From Planctomycetota bacterium (lineage in GTDB: Bacteria; Planctomycetota; Phycisphaerae; UBA1845; PWPN01): a stretch of DNA of 64,000 nt. The stretch is from positions 1 to 64,000 of the forward strand of contig JAKPHF010000004.1 of the NCBI GenBank assembly GCA_029550525.1. The letters are read 5' to 3'. Below, piece by piece: positions 50,968 through 60,065 of this stretch (the first letter of the stretch is position 1; every line of letters starts with the position of its first letter). The position numbers and the translations under genes were made by a program. Below the pieces are notes generated by a model that worked only from the letters and a program-made list of their open reading frames with translations, searched no databases and was not told the origin of the DNA.

Positions 50968-51210
50968 CCCTTCCTCCGAGCGCCGTGAACGAATCGCCGT
51001 GACACACTGCGGTACGGATGTGAGCGAACAGCCGAGCGGCCGTAAAGCGGGGGCGCGGCCCGGCATGTGCCGACCCATGTTACCGAGTCCGCCGCGGCAG
51101 TGCCATAGATTTCCCGCCGAAGATCCGCAGCAGGACCGATAATAGACGGTCTCGCCCGGCCGGATTGCCCCGTTCAGAGCCGCTCGAACGCGAGGCCGCG
51201 ATGACGGTGT

Positions 51211-52386
51211 CTACGCCTGCTTCGCGCGCGACTCGGCCAGGCTTCGGGCTGTGCGAAGGTAGAAGTCGTAAGCGGCCTTCACCTCGGTAAAGCTGTCCCC
51301 GCCAAACTTCTCGAGGAAGGCTCGAGCGATCTCGAACGCGACCACGTTCTCCGCCACCACGCTGGCCGCGGGCACGGCACAGACGTCGCTGCGTTCGTAG
51401 TCGCTGCGTTCGGGCTTGAGTGTCTGAAGATTGACGCTGTCCATGCCCCGCAGGAGCGTGGCGATCGGCTTCATGGCCGCCCGGACGACCACCGTCTCGC
51501 CGTCGGTCATTCCCCCCTCCAGGCCGCCTGCGTTGTTGCTGCGCCGCTTAAAGCCCAGGCAGGGCGTGTTGCGCAAGGCGGGATCGAATTCGATCTCGTC
51601 GTGCACGAGGCTGCCGGGCAGACGGGCCGTGCCGAAGCCCAGGCCGATCTCCACGCCTTTGAACGCCTGAATGCTGCCGACCGCCTGCATCAGCCGGCCG
51701 TCGAGCTTGTCCTGATAACGTACGCAACTGCCCAGACCTGGCGGGCAGCCGAACACACGAACTTCGACGATGCCGCCGACCGTGTCCTTGTCTTCCTTGG
51801 CCTTGCGGATGGCGGCGATCATGGGCTCCACGGCCGCCGGATCGGGGGTGTAGACGTCGTTGGCGTCGCGGGCCGCGACCAGTTCGTCCGGGCTCAACCG
51901 CGCCGGGACCTCGGCCTTGACCGGACCGATCGCGGTGACGAAGCCGATGCAGCGAATCCCGAAGGGGGTAAGCACGCTCTTGGCCAACGCCCCCGCCGCC
52001 ACGCGGGCTGCGGTCTCACGAGCGCTGGCTCGCTCGAGCGTCTCGCGACAATCGCCGGTGAGCCATTTGAGACTGCCGGCCAGGTCGGCGTGCCCGGGCC
52101 GCGGCCGGTGGACTTCCGGCGCCTCGTCGATCCGCCAGTCCTTGTTGGCGATCTGAATCGCGATGGGCGAGCCGATGGTCTTGCCCCGCCGCACGCCCGA
52201 CAGCACGTTAATGGTATCCTTCTCGATCTTCTGGCGCCCGCCCCGACCATAGCCCCCCTGCCTTCGGGTCATCTCGGCGTTAGCGGCGTCCAGGTCCAAC
52301 GGCACACCGGCCGGCATGCCCTCAATGAAGGCGATCAATGCCTGCCCGTGTGACTCTCCGGCGGTTCGATAATCAAGGTTGGCCAT
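51211..52386 (-). CDS. aroC: Chorismate synthase
   Basis: The 391 residues start MANLDYRTAGESHGQALIAF and contain MTRRQGGYGRGGRQKIEKD, TGDCRETLERASARETAARV, HDEIEFDPALRNTPCLGFKR, NNAGGLEGGMTDGETVVVRA and AMKPIATLLRGMDSVNL, all chorismate synthase signatures for FMN and EPSP binding. It makes chorismate, the branch point to aromatic amino acids. The start at 52386 is given by homology. It stands alone, with no other aro genes in the window. Confidence 0.93.
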   Translation of the reverse strand: MANLDYRTAGESHGQALIAFIEGMPAGVPLDLDAANAEMTRRQGGYGRGGRQKIEKDTINVLSGVRRGKTIGSPIAIQIANKDWRIDEAPEVHRPRPGHADLAGSLKWLTGDCRETLERASARETAARVAAGALAKSVLTPFGIRCIGFVTAIGPVKAEVPARLSPDELVAARDANDVYTPDPAAVEPMIAAIRKAKEDKDTVGGIVEVRVFGCPPGLGSCVRYQDKLDGRLMQAVGSIQAFKGVEIGLGFGTARLPGSLVHDEIEFDPALRNTPCLGFKRRSNNAGGLEGGMTDGETVVVRAAMKPIATLLRGMDSVNLQTLKPERSDYERSDVCAVPAASVVAENVVAFEIARAFLEKFGGDSFTEVKAAYDFYLRTARSLAESRAKQA

Positions 52387-52530
52387 AAGCGGGGTATTGT
52401 AGCTGTGACCGGCCGCTGTCGCCAAAAGCGCGGTTGGCCGCGTTTCCGTGGTGCCCGCTGCGATGGGCGTTCGCCCGTCCGGCACCGGGCGTCCTACCCG
52501 CCGCGGGCCGGGTGACAGCGCCCACGGGCG

Positions 52531-52598
52531 AGAGGGTCAGGATAAATGGGACCGACGGTCACCAAAGGACCGCGATGCACCGATCCATCCTGACCCTC
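52531..52598 (-). terminator. Possible hairpin between clpB and aroC
   Basis: GAGGGTCAGGAT (52531-52542) is the exact complement of ATCCTGACCCTC (52587-52598), with a 44-base loop. It lies 56 bases downstream of the clpB stop on the minus strand. No T-run; low certainty as a terminator. Confidence 0.35.
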
Positions 52599-52653
52599 CT
52601 GGCGGCAGTTCCGCGGCACGCGCTAGCCACGCACACGAACTGCGCCCGGCCTC

Positions 52654-55263
52654 CTACGCGTGCACCGGATCGACCCGTGTGAACGAGAATCCATCGCCGG
52701 CAGCATCGATCTCGACCTGATCGCCGTCTACGTAGTCGCCGGCCAGGATGCGCCGCGCCAGCGGGTTCTCGATCTCCTGCTGGATGAGCCGCTTGAGCGG
52801 CCGGGCCCCGTACACCGGGTCGTACCCCGTGTGGGCCAACTGGCGCTTGGCCGCGTCGGTCAGATGCAGCTTGATCTGACGATCCGCCAGTCGCTTCTGC
52901 AACAGGGCTACCTGGATGTCCACGATCCGCGTCAGGTCCTCCTCGGTCAGGCGGTGGAACACGACCACCTCGCTGATGCGGTTGAGGAACTCGGGCCGGA
53001 AGTGCTGCTTGAGCTCCTCGCGGACGCGCGACTCGATCTCGACGTCGATGGCGCCCTCCTCGCTCATCCGCTGGATGATCCCCCCGCCGATGTTGCTGGT
53101 CATGACGATGATGGTGTTGCGGAAATCCACCGTCCGGCCGTGACCGTCCGTGAGCCGGCCATCGTCGAGCACCTGCAGGAGCACGTTGAACACGTCGGGA
53201 TGCGCTTTCTCGATCTCGTCGAAGAGCACCACCGAGTAAGGCCGGCGATGCACGGCCTCGGTGAGCCGGCCGCCCTCTTCGTAGCCGACGTATCCGGGCG
53301 GCGCGCCGATCAACCGAGCCACCGAGTGCTGCTCCATGAACTCGCTCATGTCGAGCCGAACGAACGCCGCCTCGTCATCGAACAGGAACTCGGCCAGCGC
53401 CTTGCACAGCTCGGTCTTGCCCACACCGGTCGGCCCGAGAAACAGGAACGACCCGATGGGCTGATTGGGATCGCTGATGCCGGCCCGGCTGCGGCGAACG
53501 GCGTCGCTGACGGCGCGGATGGCTTCCTCCTGCCCCACCACGCGCTCGGCCAGGCGCTGTTCCATATGCAAGAGCTTCTCCCGCTCGCCCTCGAGCATCC
53601 GGGCTACGGGGATGCCGGTCCACTTGCTCACGACCTCGGCGATCTCCTCGGCGGTCACTTCTTCGCGAACCAGTGGATTGCCATTCTCGGCGAAGCGAGC
53701 CAGTTCGGCCTCGCGGGCTTCGAGCTCGGCTCTCAAGTCGCGCAGCTCGCCGTAACGGATGCGAGCCGCCCGCTCCAGATCGCCGCGCCGCTGGGCATCG
53801 GCCAGCTCGTTTTCCTTGGTTTCGATCTGCTCCTTGAGCGACTTGACGCCCCGCAGCACGCCGACTTCACGCTCCCACCGTGCGGTCAACGCCCGGTTCT
53901 GCTCGTTCAGATCGGCGAGTTGCTTTTCGAGCACCTCCAACTGCCGCCGCGACGCCTCGTCCTTCTCCTTGCGCAGGGCTTCCCGCTCGATTTCCAGCTG
54001 CATGATCCGGCGGCGAATCTCGTCGAGCTCGGAAGGCATGGAGTCGTTCTCGATGCGCAACCGGCTGGCGGCCTCGTCCACAAGGTCGATGGCCTTGTCG
54101 GGCAGGAACCGGTCGGAGATGTAGCGGTGGCTCAGTGTGGCCGCCGCCACCAGTGCCGCGTCCTGGATGCGCACGCCGTGGTGGGCGTCATAGCGCGGCT
54201 TGAGTCCGCGCAGGATGGCGATGGTGTCCTCGACCGTCGGCTCGCCCACGTAGATGGGCGCGAAACGACGCTCGAGAGCGGGGTCTTTTTCGATGTGCTG
54301 GCGGTATTCGTCGAGCGTGGTCGCGCCGATGCAGCGCAGCTCGCCCCGAGCCAGCGCCGGCTTGAGCAGGTTCCCGGCGTCCATCGCGCCTTCGGCCTTG
54401 CCGGCGCCAACCAGGGTGTGCATCTCGTCGATGAACAGAATGACCTGGCCGTCGCTTTCGACGACTTCCTTGATCACCGCCTTGAGACGGTCTTCGAACT
54501 CACCGCGGTACTTGGCTCCGGCGATCAGCGCGCCGAGGTCAAGGGCGATCACCGTCTTGTCCTGCAGGCCCGCGGGCACGTCGCCGTTCACAATCCGCAA
54601 CGCGAGACCTTCGACAATGGCCGTCTTGCCCACGCCCGGCTCGCCGATGAGCACTGGGTTGTTCTTCGTCCGGCGCGTGAGCACCTGCATGATGCGGCGG
54701 ATCTCTTCGTCGCGCCCGATCACCGGATCGATCTTGCCCCGGCGGGCCGCCTCAACCAGATCGCGCCCGTAGCGTTTGAGTGCTTGGTAGGTTTCCTCGG
54801 GATTCTGCGTGTCCACCCGGGCCGTGCCACGCACGTCCTTCATGGCAGCCAGGATGTTCTTGGTGCTCACGCCCAGCGCGGACAGCACGTCGCGGGCTCC
54901 GCTCTTGACCTCGGCCAGGGCAAGCAGCAGATGCTCGGTGGAGATGTACTTGTCCTTGAGCCGGTCGGCCTGCTTTTGCGCCTGATCCAGCACTTGCTGT
55001 AACTCGGGCGAGAGTACGGTCTGGCCGCCCGTCACCTGCGGCCGGCGAGCCAGCTCGCTCGTGACGATGCTGTTCAGACGGTCGATGCTGATGCCCACCT
55101 TCTCCAGGATGGGGATCACGATGTTGCCGGTATCCGAGCTGTCGGCAATCAGGCTGGCCAGCAGGTGCAAGGGCTCGACTTGCGAATGCCCCGCGCTCAC
55201 CGCCCGTTCCTGGGCCTGCTGAACGGCCTCGGCGGCTTTCACTGTCAGTTGATCCCAACGCAT
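52654..55263 (-). CDS. clpB: ATP-dependent disaggregase ClpB
   Basis: At 869 residues this is full-length ClpB: an N-domain (about 1-145; [20 protein letters not shown]), AAA1 with [18 protein letters not shown] (about 205-222) and [15 protein letters not shown], a coiled-coil middle domain (about 405-525), and AAA2 with [20 protein letters not shown] (about 605-624). It rescues aggregated proteins with DnaK. The start [14 protein letters not shown] at 55263 follows GAGGT. The leader holds TTGACATTG-type AT-rich DNA around 55370-55400, which might be a promoter. A repeat array lies upstream. Confidence 0.94.
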   Translation of the reverse strand: MRWDQLTVKAAEAVQQAQERAVSAGHSQVEPLHLLASLIADSSDTGNIVIPILEKVGISIDRLNSIVTSELARRPQVTGGQTVLSPELQQVLDQAQKQADRLKDKYISTEHLLLALAEVKSGARDVLSALGVSTKNILAAMKDVRGTARVDTQNPEETYQALKRYGRDLVEAARRGKIDPVIGRDEEIRRIMQVLTRRTKNNPVLIGEPGVGKTAIVEGLALRIVNGDVPAGLQDKTVIALDLGALIAGAKYRGEFEDRLKAVIKEVVESDGQVILFIDEMHTLVGAGKAEGAMDAGNLLKPALARGELRCIGATTLDEYRQHIEKDPALERRFAPIYVGEPTVEDTIAILRGLKPRYDAHHGVRIQDAALVAAATLSHRYISDRFLPDKAIDLVDEAASRLRIENDSMPSELDEIRRRIMQLEIEREALRKEKDEASRRQLEVLEKQLADLNEQNRALTARWEREVGVLRGVKSLKEQIETKENELADAQRRGDLERAARIRYGELRDLRAELEAREAELARFAENGNPLVREEVTAEEIAEVVSKWTGIPVARMLEGEREKLLHMEQRLAERVVGQEEAIRAVSDAVRRSRAGISDPNQPIGSFLFLGPTGVGKTELCKALAEFLFDDEAAFVRLDMSEFMEQHSVARLIGAPPGYVGYEEGGRLTEAVHRRPYSVVLFDEIEKAHPDVFNVLLQVLDDGRLTDGHGRTVDFRNTIIVMTSNIGGGIIQRMSEEGAIDVEIESRVREELKQHFRPEFLNRISEVVVFHRLTEEDLTRIVDIQVALLQKRLADRQIKLHLTDAAKRQLAHTGYDPVYGARPLKRLIQQEIENPLARRILAGDYVDGDQVEIDAAGDGFSFTRVDPVHA

Positions 55264-56422
55264 CTTGACCTCACTTTCGGCGCGTACAGAGTCGCTCGAG
55301 GAGCGCTTATGCAAACCCCGTACCACCACCGAAAACCTGCCCGATAATCGGCCATTGACAAGGATTTGCGTCAGATTTGCCACTGCCGCAATGTCAATGT
55401 GGCACAACCCCGCGCCAAGCCCGGTCCCCATCGGCGCTCCCGCCCGCGCGTGGCGGAAACCTCGTTCCATCCCCCTTGCCCCGGAGGGGCAGCAGTCAAT
55501 AGCCGGGTGGCGTAAGCCCCCGGTCAACAGCCGGTCGCGCAAGAATTGGAGCCCCGATAGGGGCGACAGACGCAACGAAGCGGCGAAACACGGTGTCCGT
55601 CGTCGACGCCATGCGGGGCGGTCGCGCGATCCGTTTGCCGCCTCGCGTCATGACTGTCGCCCCATTCGGGGCTAACGATCACGTGCTTGCAGGCAAATGG
55701 GGGCTCACGCCCGTCTATTGACTGCGCCCGCACACGGGCCGACCTTCATGTCGCGCTCACGCAGCGGATCTGGATCCCGCCGCTCCGGGGCCGATCCGCA
55801 TCCATTCCCCGCCGCTGGTTTAGGAGAAGGACGCATGTGCGTTCTGCCCCCCAAGGGGCAGCGGTCAATAGCCGGGCGGCGTGAGCCCCCGGTCAACAGC
55901 CAGCCTCGCCAGAATGGTGAGCCCCGATAGGGGCGACAGACATAACGTGATTGGCAAGACGTGATGTGAGTCGTCGGCGCCGTGCGGGGCAGTCGCGTAA
56001 TGCGCTCGTCCGTCCGCACCGGAACTGTCGCCCCATTCGGGGATGACACCTTTGTGACGCAGTATAGCGGAGGCTGACGCCCTCCCCTATCAACTGCAGT
56101 CCGCTTGCGAGCCGACGAGCGACGCAAGCATCCGGCACGGTGGTGAGGACAGACACCCTGGGTCGTCGTCACGTTAAATCTATCGCCCCTGGCGGGGCTC
56201 CGTGTAAGAGAGAATGAGAGCGTGGGGCCACGGCGGTGAACCGGGGGCTGACGCCGCCCGGCTACTGACCTCTGCCCCTCGCGGGGCAGAAGACCGGCCC
56301 GCCGGCGCGGAAGGTGAACAGGACGGCACACACGCCACGCGATGAACCACGGACCGCCCATCGACTGCGGCCCGTTTGCGGGCGGACGACGGACGCGACC
56401 CAACTCGACGGGCGTGTGGGTC
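55264..56422. other. Long intergenic region with clpB leader and repeat array
   Basis: This 1.16-kb gap has no credible gene. About 55264-55440 is clpB leader with moderately AT-rich DNA; 55478-56290 is built from family E palindromes (separate entry). Open minus-strand frames (for example 55705-56697) are GC shadow with repeat translation. Confidence 0.55.
55478..56290. repeat. Family E array: two tandem ~370-bp units plus a partial third
   Basis: Plus-oriented modules start at 55478 and 55844 with GGGGCAGCAGTCAATAGCCG-type sequence, run through GCCCCCGGTCAACAGCC, and end AGCCCCGATAGGGGCGACAG. Inverted modules, starting CTGTCGCCCCATTCGGGG, lie at 55653 and 56026. A further one (ATCGCCCCTGGCGGGGCT) is at 56181. 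The offset between like modules is 366-373 bases, and the spacers between them (GTCGTCG-CGCC-TGCGGGGC) are also alike. Confidence 0.75.
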
Positions 56423-57532
56423 TTACATCCGGACGGGCAGGGGGCGGCCGGAGTTGTTGCTCTTGCGCGGCGGGTCGGGTTCCCAGACACCGGGGATTCT
56501 CGTGCCGCACCCGGGGCACTTGCCGTCGGACATGCGGTTCTCCTGGACGTAGAAGCCGTAGCGACGGATGAGCAGCTCGCTGCAATTGGGGCAGTACGTG
56601 TGTTCGCGGTCGCCGACGCTGCCGGGCGAGTTGCCGGGATACACAAACTTGAGGCCCGCCGACCGGCCGATGTCGTACGCTCGCAAAAGCGTGGCAACCG
56701 GCGTGCGCGGCGGGTCAGTCATTTTGTAATCGGGGTGGAACGCGGTGACATGCCAAGGAATGTCCGCGGACAGGCCGACCAAAAAGCGGGCGATCTGCGT
56801 CAGTTCCTCGTCGCTGTCATTGAAGCCGGGCACGACCAGCGTGACGACCTCAACCCAGAAGCCCATCTCCACCAGCCGGCCGATACTGTCGAGGATGTTC
56901 CGTAGCGTGCCGCCCAGCCGGCGATAGTTTCGGTCGTTGAAGCACTTGAGATCGACCTTGTACAGATCCACGCAGGGTCGAATGTACGACAGTACTTCGG
57001 ACGTGGCGTTGCCGTTGGACACGAAGCCGCAGACGATCCCCTGCTCGCGAGCCAACCGAAACACCTCCATGGCCCAATCGGCGGTGATGAGCGGCTCGTT
57101 GTACGTGCTTACCATGACTGGCGCGCCGTGCTCGACGGCGAGGCTCACGAGCCGTTCGGGCTCGATAAACGTGGGCCGGGCCACGGCGTCGTCGTCGCGC
57201 AGCGTCTGGCTCGATACCCAGTTCTGGCAATACGAACAGTGCAGATCGCAACCCAGCATGCCGAACGACAACGCGTTCCGCCCCGGATAGGCATGATAGA
57301 ACGGCTTCTTTTCGATGGGGTCCACCTGCAGGCCGGCCACGTAGTGCGCGGGGACGCGCAGCTGCCCGTCCTCGTTGAAGCGCACACGACACACGCCCGC
57401 CTTGCCCGGAGCGATGCGGCAACGATGCCCGCAGGCCACGCAGCGGACCACACCCGCCCCCTCGTCGATGACCAGTTCGGCGGCCGAGGGCATCGTGTTC
57501 TGCGACAGCAGTTCCTTTAGCGACGAAGCCAT
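56423..57532 (-). CDS. AmmeMemoRadiSam-type radical SAM enzyme
   Basis: The 369 residues start with a short zinc-like cysteine lobe (VVRCVACGHRCRIAPGKAGV, about 25-45). The radical SAM CX3CX2C follows in GMLGCDLHCSYCQNWV (about 91-106), then MVSTYNEPLITADWAMEVF, VSNGNATSEVL, LYKVDLKCFNDRNYRRLGG and EVVTLVVPGFNDSDEEL. This matches the pyruvate-formate-lyase-activase-like enzyme named for its association with MEMO and AMMECR1 proteins. The end has two extra CxxC pairs (YCPNCSELL and KCPGCGTRIPG), a rubredoxin-like zinc ribbon. No memo or ammecr1 gene is in the window. A TATAAT at 57558-57563 may be its -10. Confidence 0.85.
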   Translation of the reverse strand: MASSLKELLSQNTMPSAAELVIDEGAGVVRCVACGHRCRIAPGKAGVCRVRFNEDGQLRVPAHYVAGLQVDPIEKKPFYHAYPGRNALSFGMLGCDLHCSYCQNWVSSQTLRDDDAVARPTFIEPERLVSLAVEHGAPVMVSTYNEPLITADWAMEVFRLAREQGIVCGFVSNGNATSEVLSYIRPCVDLYKVDLKCFNDRNYRRLGGTLRNILDSIGRLVEMGFWVEVVTLVVPGFNDSDEELTQIARFLVGLSADIPWHVTAFHPDYKMTDPPRTPVATLLRAYDIGRSAGLKFVYPGNSPGSVGDREHTYCPNCSELLIRRYGFYVQENRMSDGKCPGCGTRIPGVWEPDPPRKSNNSGRPLPVRM

Positions 57533-57680
57533 GGCAAACCTCCCGGGTGTTTTCCTGATTATATCGCGGCCGGGGGTAGCCACCCGCGGCAAACCGAGCC
57601 GCTCGACCGCGTTGCGGAGCCGGGTTAGAATCGCCGGCTTTGGAAAGACAGACAAACCTCGAGCGAGGTCTGGACGCATC

Positions 57681-58730
57681 ATGAGACGTTACGTTTGGAT
57701 GACATCGGCATGGACTGCGACGGTCACATGGGCATTGCTTGGCATGGCCACGAGCATCGGCGGCTGCGACCGGCAACCTACCACCGCTCCGGCCAGCGAG
57801 CCGCAGCCGACGGCGACCGCACCCGAACCGGCACCGTTGGAGCCCAGGGACGCCGACGACGCTCCGGACGCCCCCCGGACCATGCCGCGATCGGGCGAGG
57901 TATCACAATGGACCAAGACGCAGCCGATCGAGGTTGCCGCCGCCGACCGCCTGGCCGACTTTGTCGAGGACGCCACCGTCCGGCGGGTGCTGGCTGGCTT
58001 CAAGTTCGATCGGCTGGCCCGCGCGACGTACGAATCGCCGCAGGCAACAGCGCGTGTTCTCCTGGCCGAGGCCAAGACACCGGCCGATGCCATTGGTGCG
58101 TTCAGCGTCCTGAGCCCCGTTTCCCAGTGCACGCCTCTGGTAGACGGCTCGCTGCGAGCGTCAGCCGTCCACGACGGTCGGCTCGTGCTGACGGGTTGGC
58201 AGAACAACGTTTTTGTCCGAATGGACTGCCAAGTGAAGGATGATGCAGGTCACCAGAGCTGCGAGGCACTACTCCGGCGGACACTTTTCGGCCTGCCCAT
58301 GGCCGAGCCCCCGCTGCTGCTGCAAGCGGTCAAAGAGGTGCCGAATGAAGGCTGCCGATTCTGGGTCGTGCGGTCGGCAGCCATGCTGAGGCGGCAATCC
58401 AATCCGCGGCTCGACCAGATCGATCCGGCGGCGCTGAATTCGCGGCTCGGACTGTCCGGCGAGGCGATACTGACCGTCGTATCGGTCGAGCAGACGCGAG
58501 GAGCGGCTCCCATCATCATCTGGCTGGCGAAGTATCCCTCGCCCGCCGACGCGAAGGCGGCCGCCGATCGCTACGGCCAGGCGTTGGCAGACAACGGCCA
58601 CGGGCTGGACGCGGTCACGCACATCGGCCAAGCCAAAGGCCGATGCCTCATGGGCACGTGGACGGCCGACCAGGAAGCCGCCCGCGAACTCGTCAAGCTG
58701 CTCGAGGAGGCCCTGCCCGAGAGCGACTGA
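57681..58730 (+). CDS. Hypothetical lipoprotein, possibly DUF6599-like
   Basis: The leader ends at ATSIGGCDRQPT, a good lipobox (IGGC). A proline/alanine-rich linker (about 25-75) precedes a globular part of about 270 residues with VLLAEAKTPADAIGAFSVLS, VNEGC-like and IIIWLAKYPSPADAKAAADR segments. The layout of a 'vehicle-mode' membrane-linked sensor of two related alpha/beta halves resembles DUF6599, but I cannot confirm it. It would be an outer- or inner-membrane lipoprotein. Its stop (TGATG) overlaps the start of the metallophosphoesterase gene, so the two are coupled. Confidence 0.6.
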   Translation: MRRYVWMTSAWTATVTWALLGMATSIGGCDRQPTTAPASEPQPTATAPEPAPLEPRDADDAPDAPRTMPRSGEVSQWTKTQPIEVAAADRLADFVEDATVRRVLAGFKFDRLARATYESPQATARVLLAEAKTPADAIGAFSVLSPVSQCTPLVDGSLRASAVHDGRLVLTGWQNNVFVRMDCQVKDDAGHQSCEALLRRTLFGLPMAEPPLLLQAVKEVPNEGCRFWVVRSAAMLRRQSNPRLDQIDPAALNSRLGLSGEAILTVVSVEQTRGAAPIIIWLAKYPSPADAKAAADRYGQALADNGHGLDAVTHIGQAKGRCLMGTWTADQEAARELVKLLEEALPESD

Positions 58731-59959
58731 TGATCCTGCGAACGAATCATCCCCGTCGAGTAGCCGCGTGCGTGCTCGCCCTGACCGCCGCCATCACTGG
58801 CGGCACGCTCGCGTGGCGATTCCACGCGCAGCCGGTGCTCGTGCTCGGCCCCATGGTGCAGCAGGTTTCGACCGACAGCTTCGCGGTGTTCTGCAAGACG
58901 TCGGGTGACCCCGGGGACCAAACGTTCCGCGCGCCTGAGGCAGGCAAAACCCCCACCTCCCAACAAGTCATAGCAGAACTCTTCGAGGATGGCCGGGCCA
59001 AGTGTACGGGCACGGTGGTGCCGCTGTCGGACAACCGGTTCATCATCACGTTCAGCGGGCTGGAGCCGGCCCGCACGTACGATTATGAGATTCGCTCGCC
59101 GGCCGGCGTTCGGCTCGCCCGCTATACCGTGCGGACCGCCCCCGCGGACGACCGACCGTTTCGATTCGTGGCCCTGGGCGACACGGGTGTGGGCGACCGT
59201 CATCAGTACCGCATTGCCCGGCGCATGCAGAAGTATCGACCCGACCTCATCCTGCACACCGGCGACTTGATCTATCCGCGCGGCCGGCTCGAGGACAATC
59301 CGCGCAAGTTCTTCCAGCCCTACGGCGAGTTGCTGCCTGAGGTGCCGGTGTATGTGGCGCTGGGTAACCATGAATACCGCATGCCGGGCGTGGATCCACT
59401 GTCGGATGCGTTCGTGCTGCCGCCCAACGGCCCGGCCGGCGCCCCCGCCGAGCGAAGTTATTGGTTCGACTACGGCTCAGCCCGATTCATCGCCATCGAC
59501 AGCAACAACGACGAGCCGTTCTTCGCCGAAACCGTCGCTCCCTGGCTCGATGAAGTGATGCGATCGGCGGGTGACCGCTGGAAGATCCTGTTCTTCCACG
59601 AGCCGGTCCACACGCAGGCGAAGTATCCGCCCGCGGACAAGTTGCTGTCGACCATCGTGCCTGTGCTCGAAACCCACGGCGCCCACCTCGTGCTCTGCGG
59701 CCACAACCATCTGTTCGAGCGGACGCACCCAGTCCGCGACGGGCGCGTGGTGGGTGAAGGCGAGGGGACGATATACGTTACGACCGGTGCGGGCGGAGCC
59801 AATCTGGCCGACGTCCGCCTGCCCATGCCCGATACGATCGCCGTCTGGGAAGACCGGGAGCACAGCTTCACCGTGGCTGACGTCACCCGCGACGTGTTGC
59901 GGTTGCGGCAGATCGGCGAGAGTGGCCGTCTCATCGACGAGTACCACATCCAGCGTTGA
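58730..59959 (+). CDS. Exported calcineurin-like metallophosphoesterase (PAP-type)
   Basis: The 409 residues comprise an N-terminal membrane anchor or leader (VAACVLALTAAITGGTLAWR), a fibronectin-III-like domain (about 35-140), and the phosphoesterase core. Metal ligands lie in FVALGDTGVGDRHQY (about 145-159), ILHTGDLIYPRGRLED, VALGNHEYRMPG, ILFFHEPVHTQ and LVLCGHNHLFERTHP. This is the purple-acid-phosphatase-like arrangement. Within the Fn3 loop, the codons for FRAPEAGKTPTSQQ look like a family B repeat read through in frame. It is coupled to the lipoprotein gene by one base overlap. Substrate unknown. Confidence 0.82.
   Translation: MILRTNHPRRVAACVLALTAAITGGTLAWRFHAQPVLVLGPMVQQVSTDSFAVFCKTSGDPGDQTFRAPEAGKTPTSQQVIAELFEDGRAKCTGTVVPLSDNRFIITFSGLEPARTYDYEIRSPAGVRLARYTVRTAPADDRPFRFVALGDTGVGDRHQYRIARRMQKYRPDLILHTGDLIYPRGRLEDNPRKFFQPYGELLPEVPVYVALGNHEYRMPGVDPLSDAFVLPPNGPAGAPAERSYWFDYGSARFIAIDSNNDEPFFAETVAPWLDEVMRSAGDRWKILFFHEPVHTQAKYPPADKLLSTIVPVLETHGAHLVLCGHNHLFERTHPVRDGRVVGEGEGTIYVTTGAGGANLADVRLPMPDTIAVWEDREHSFTVADVTRDVLRLRQIGESGRLIDEYHIQR
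58936..58960 (+). repeat. Possible family B hairpin relic inside a CDS
   Basis: GAGGCAGGCAAAACCCCCAC followed by CTCCC matches the reverse B form GAGGCGGGCAAGATGCCCGC / CCCCC at about 19 of 25 positions. The encoded PEAGKTPTS parallels the S-E-A-G-K-M-P-A-P that family B encodes elsewhere when translated in this frame. Confidence 0.35.
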
Positions 59960-59967
59960 CGAGGCGT

Positions 59968-59998
59968 ATCCCTCCTGTCGAGTTGCATCGACAGGGAT
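59968..59998. terminator. Hairpin between convergent genes
   Basis: ATCCC...TGTCGA (59968-59981, with three bulged bases) pairs with TCGACAGGGAT (59988-59998) around a six-base loop. A GCGGGGGCATGCCCCGC hairpin follows at about 60024-60042. Together they may stop both the phosphoesterase (+) and the transporter (-) transcripts. No T-run. Confidence 0.45.
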
Positions 59999-60065
59999 GC
60001 GCACTGCATGCGCAAAGAGTCGGCGGGGGCATGCCCCGCCGCGCGCATGAATGACGGCTCAGGTG

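Noticed and set aside
52660-55002. 780-codon plus-strand frame opposite clpB
   Set aside because: Antisense shadow of a highly conserved gene.
55478-56290. CRISPR array
   Set aside because: Units are about 370 bases, internally palindromic and diverged; no short direct repeats with uniform unique spacers, no cas genes.
58643-58729. Upstream start for the metallophosphoesterase
   Set aside because: It overlaps the lipoprotein gene in another frame; the ATG at 58730 gives a normal leader and one-base overlap.
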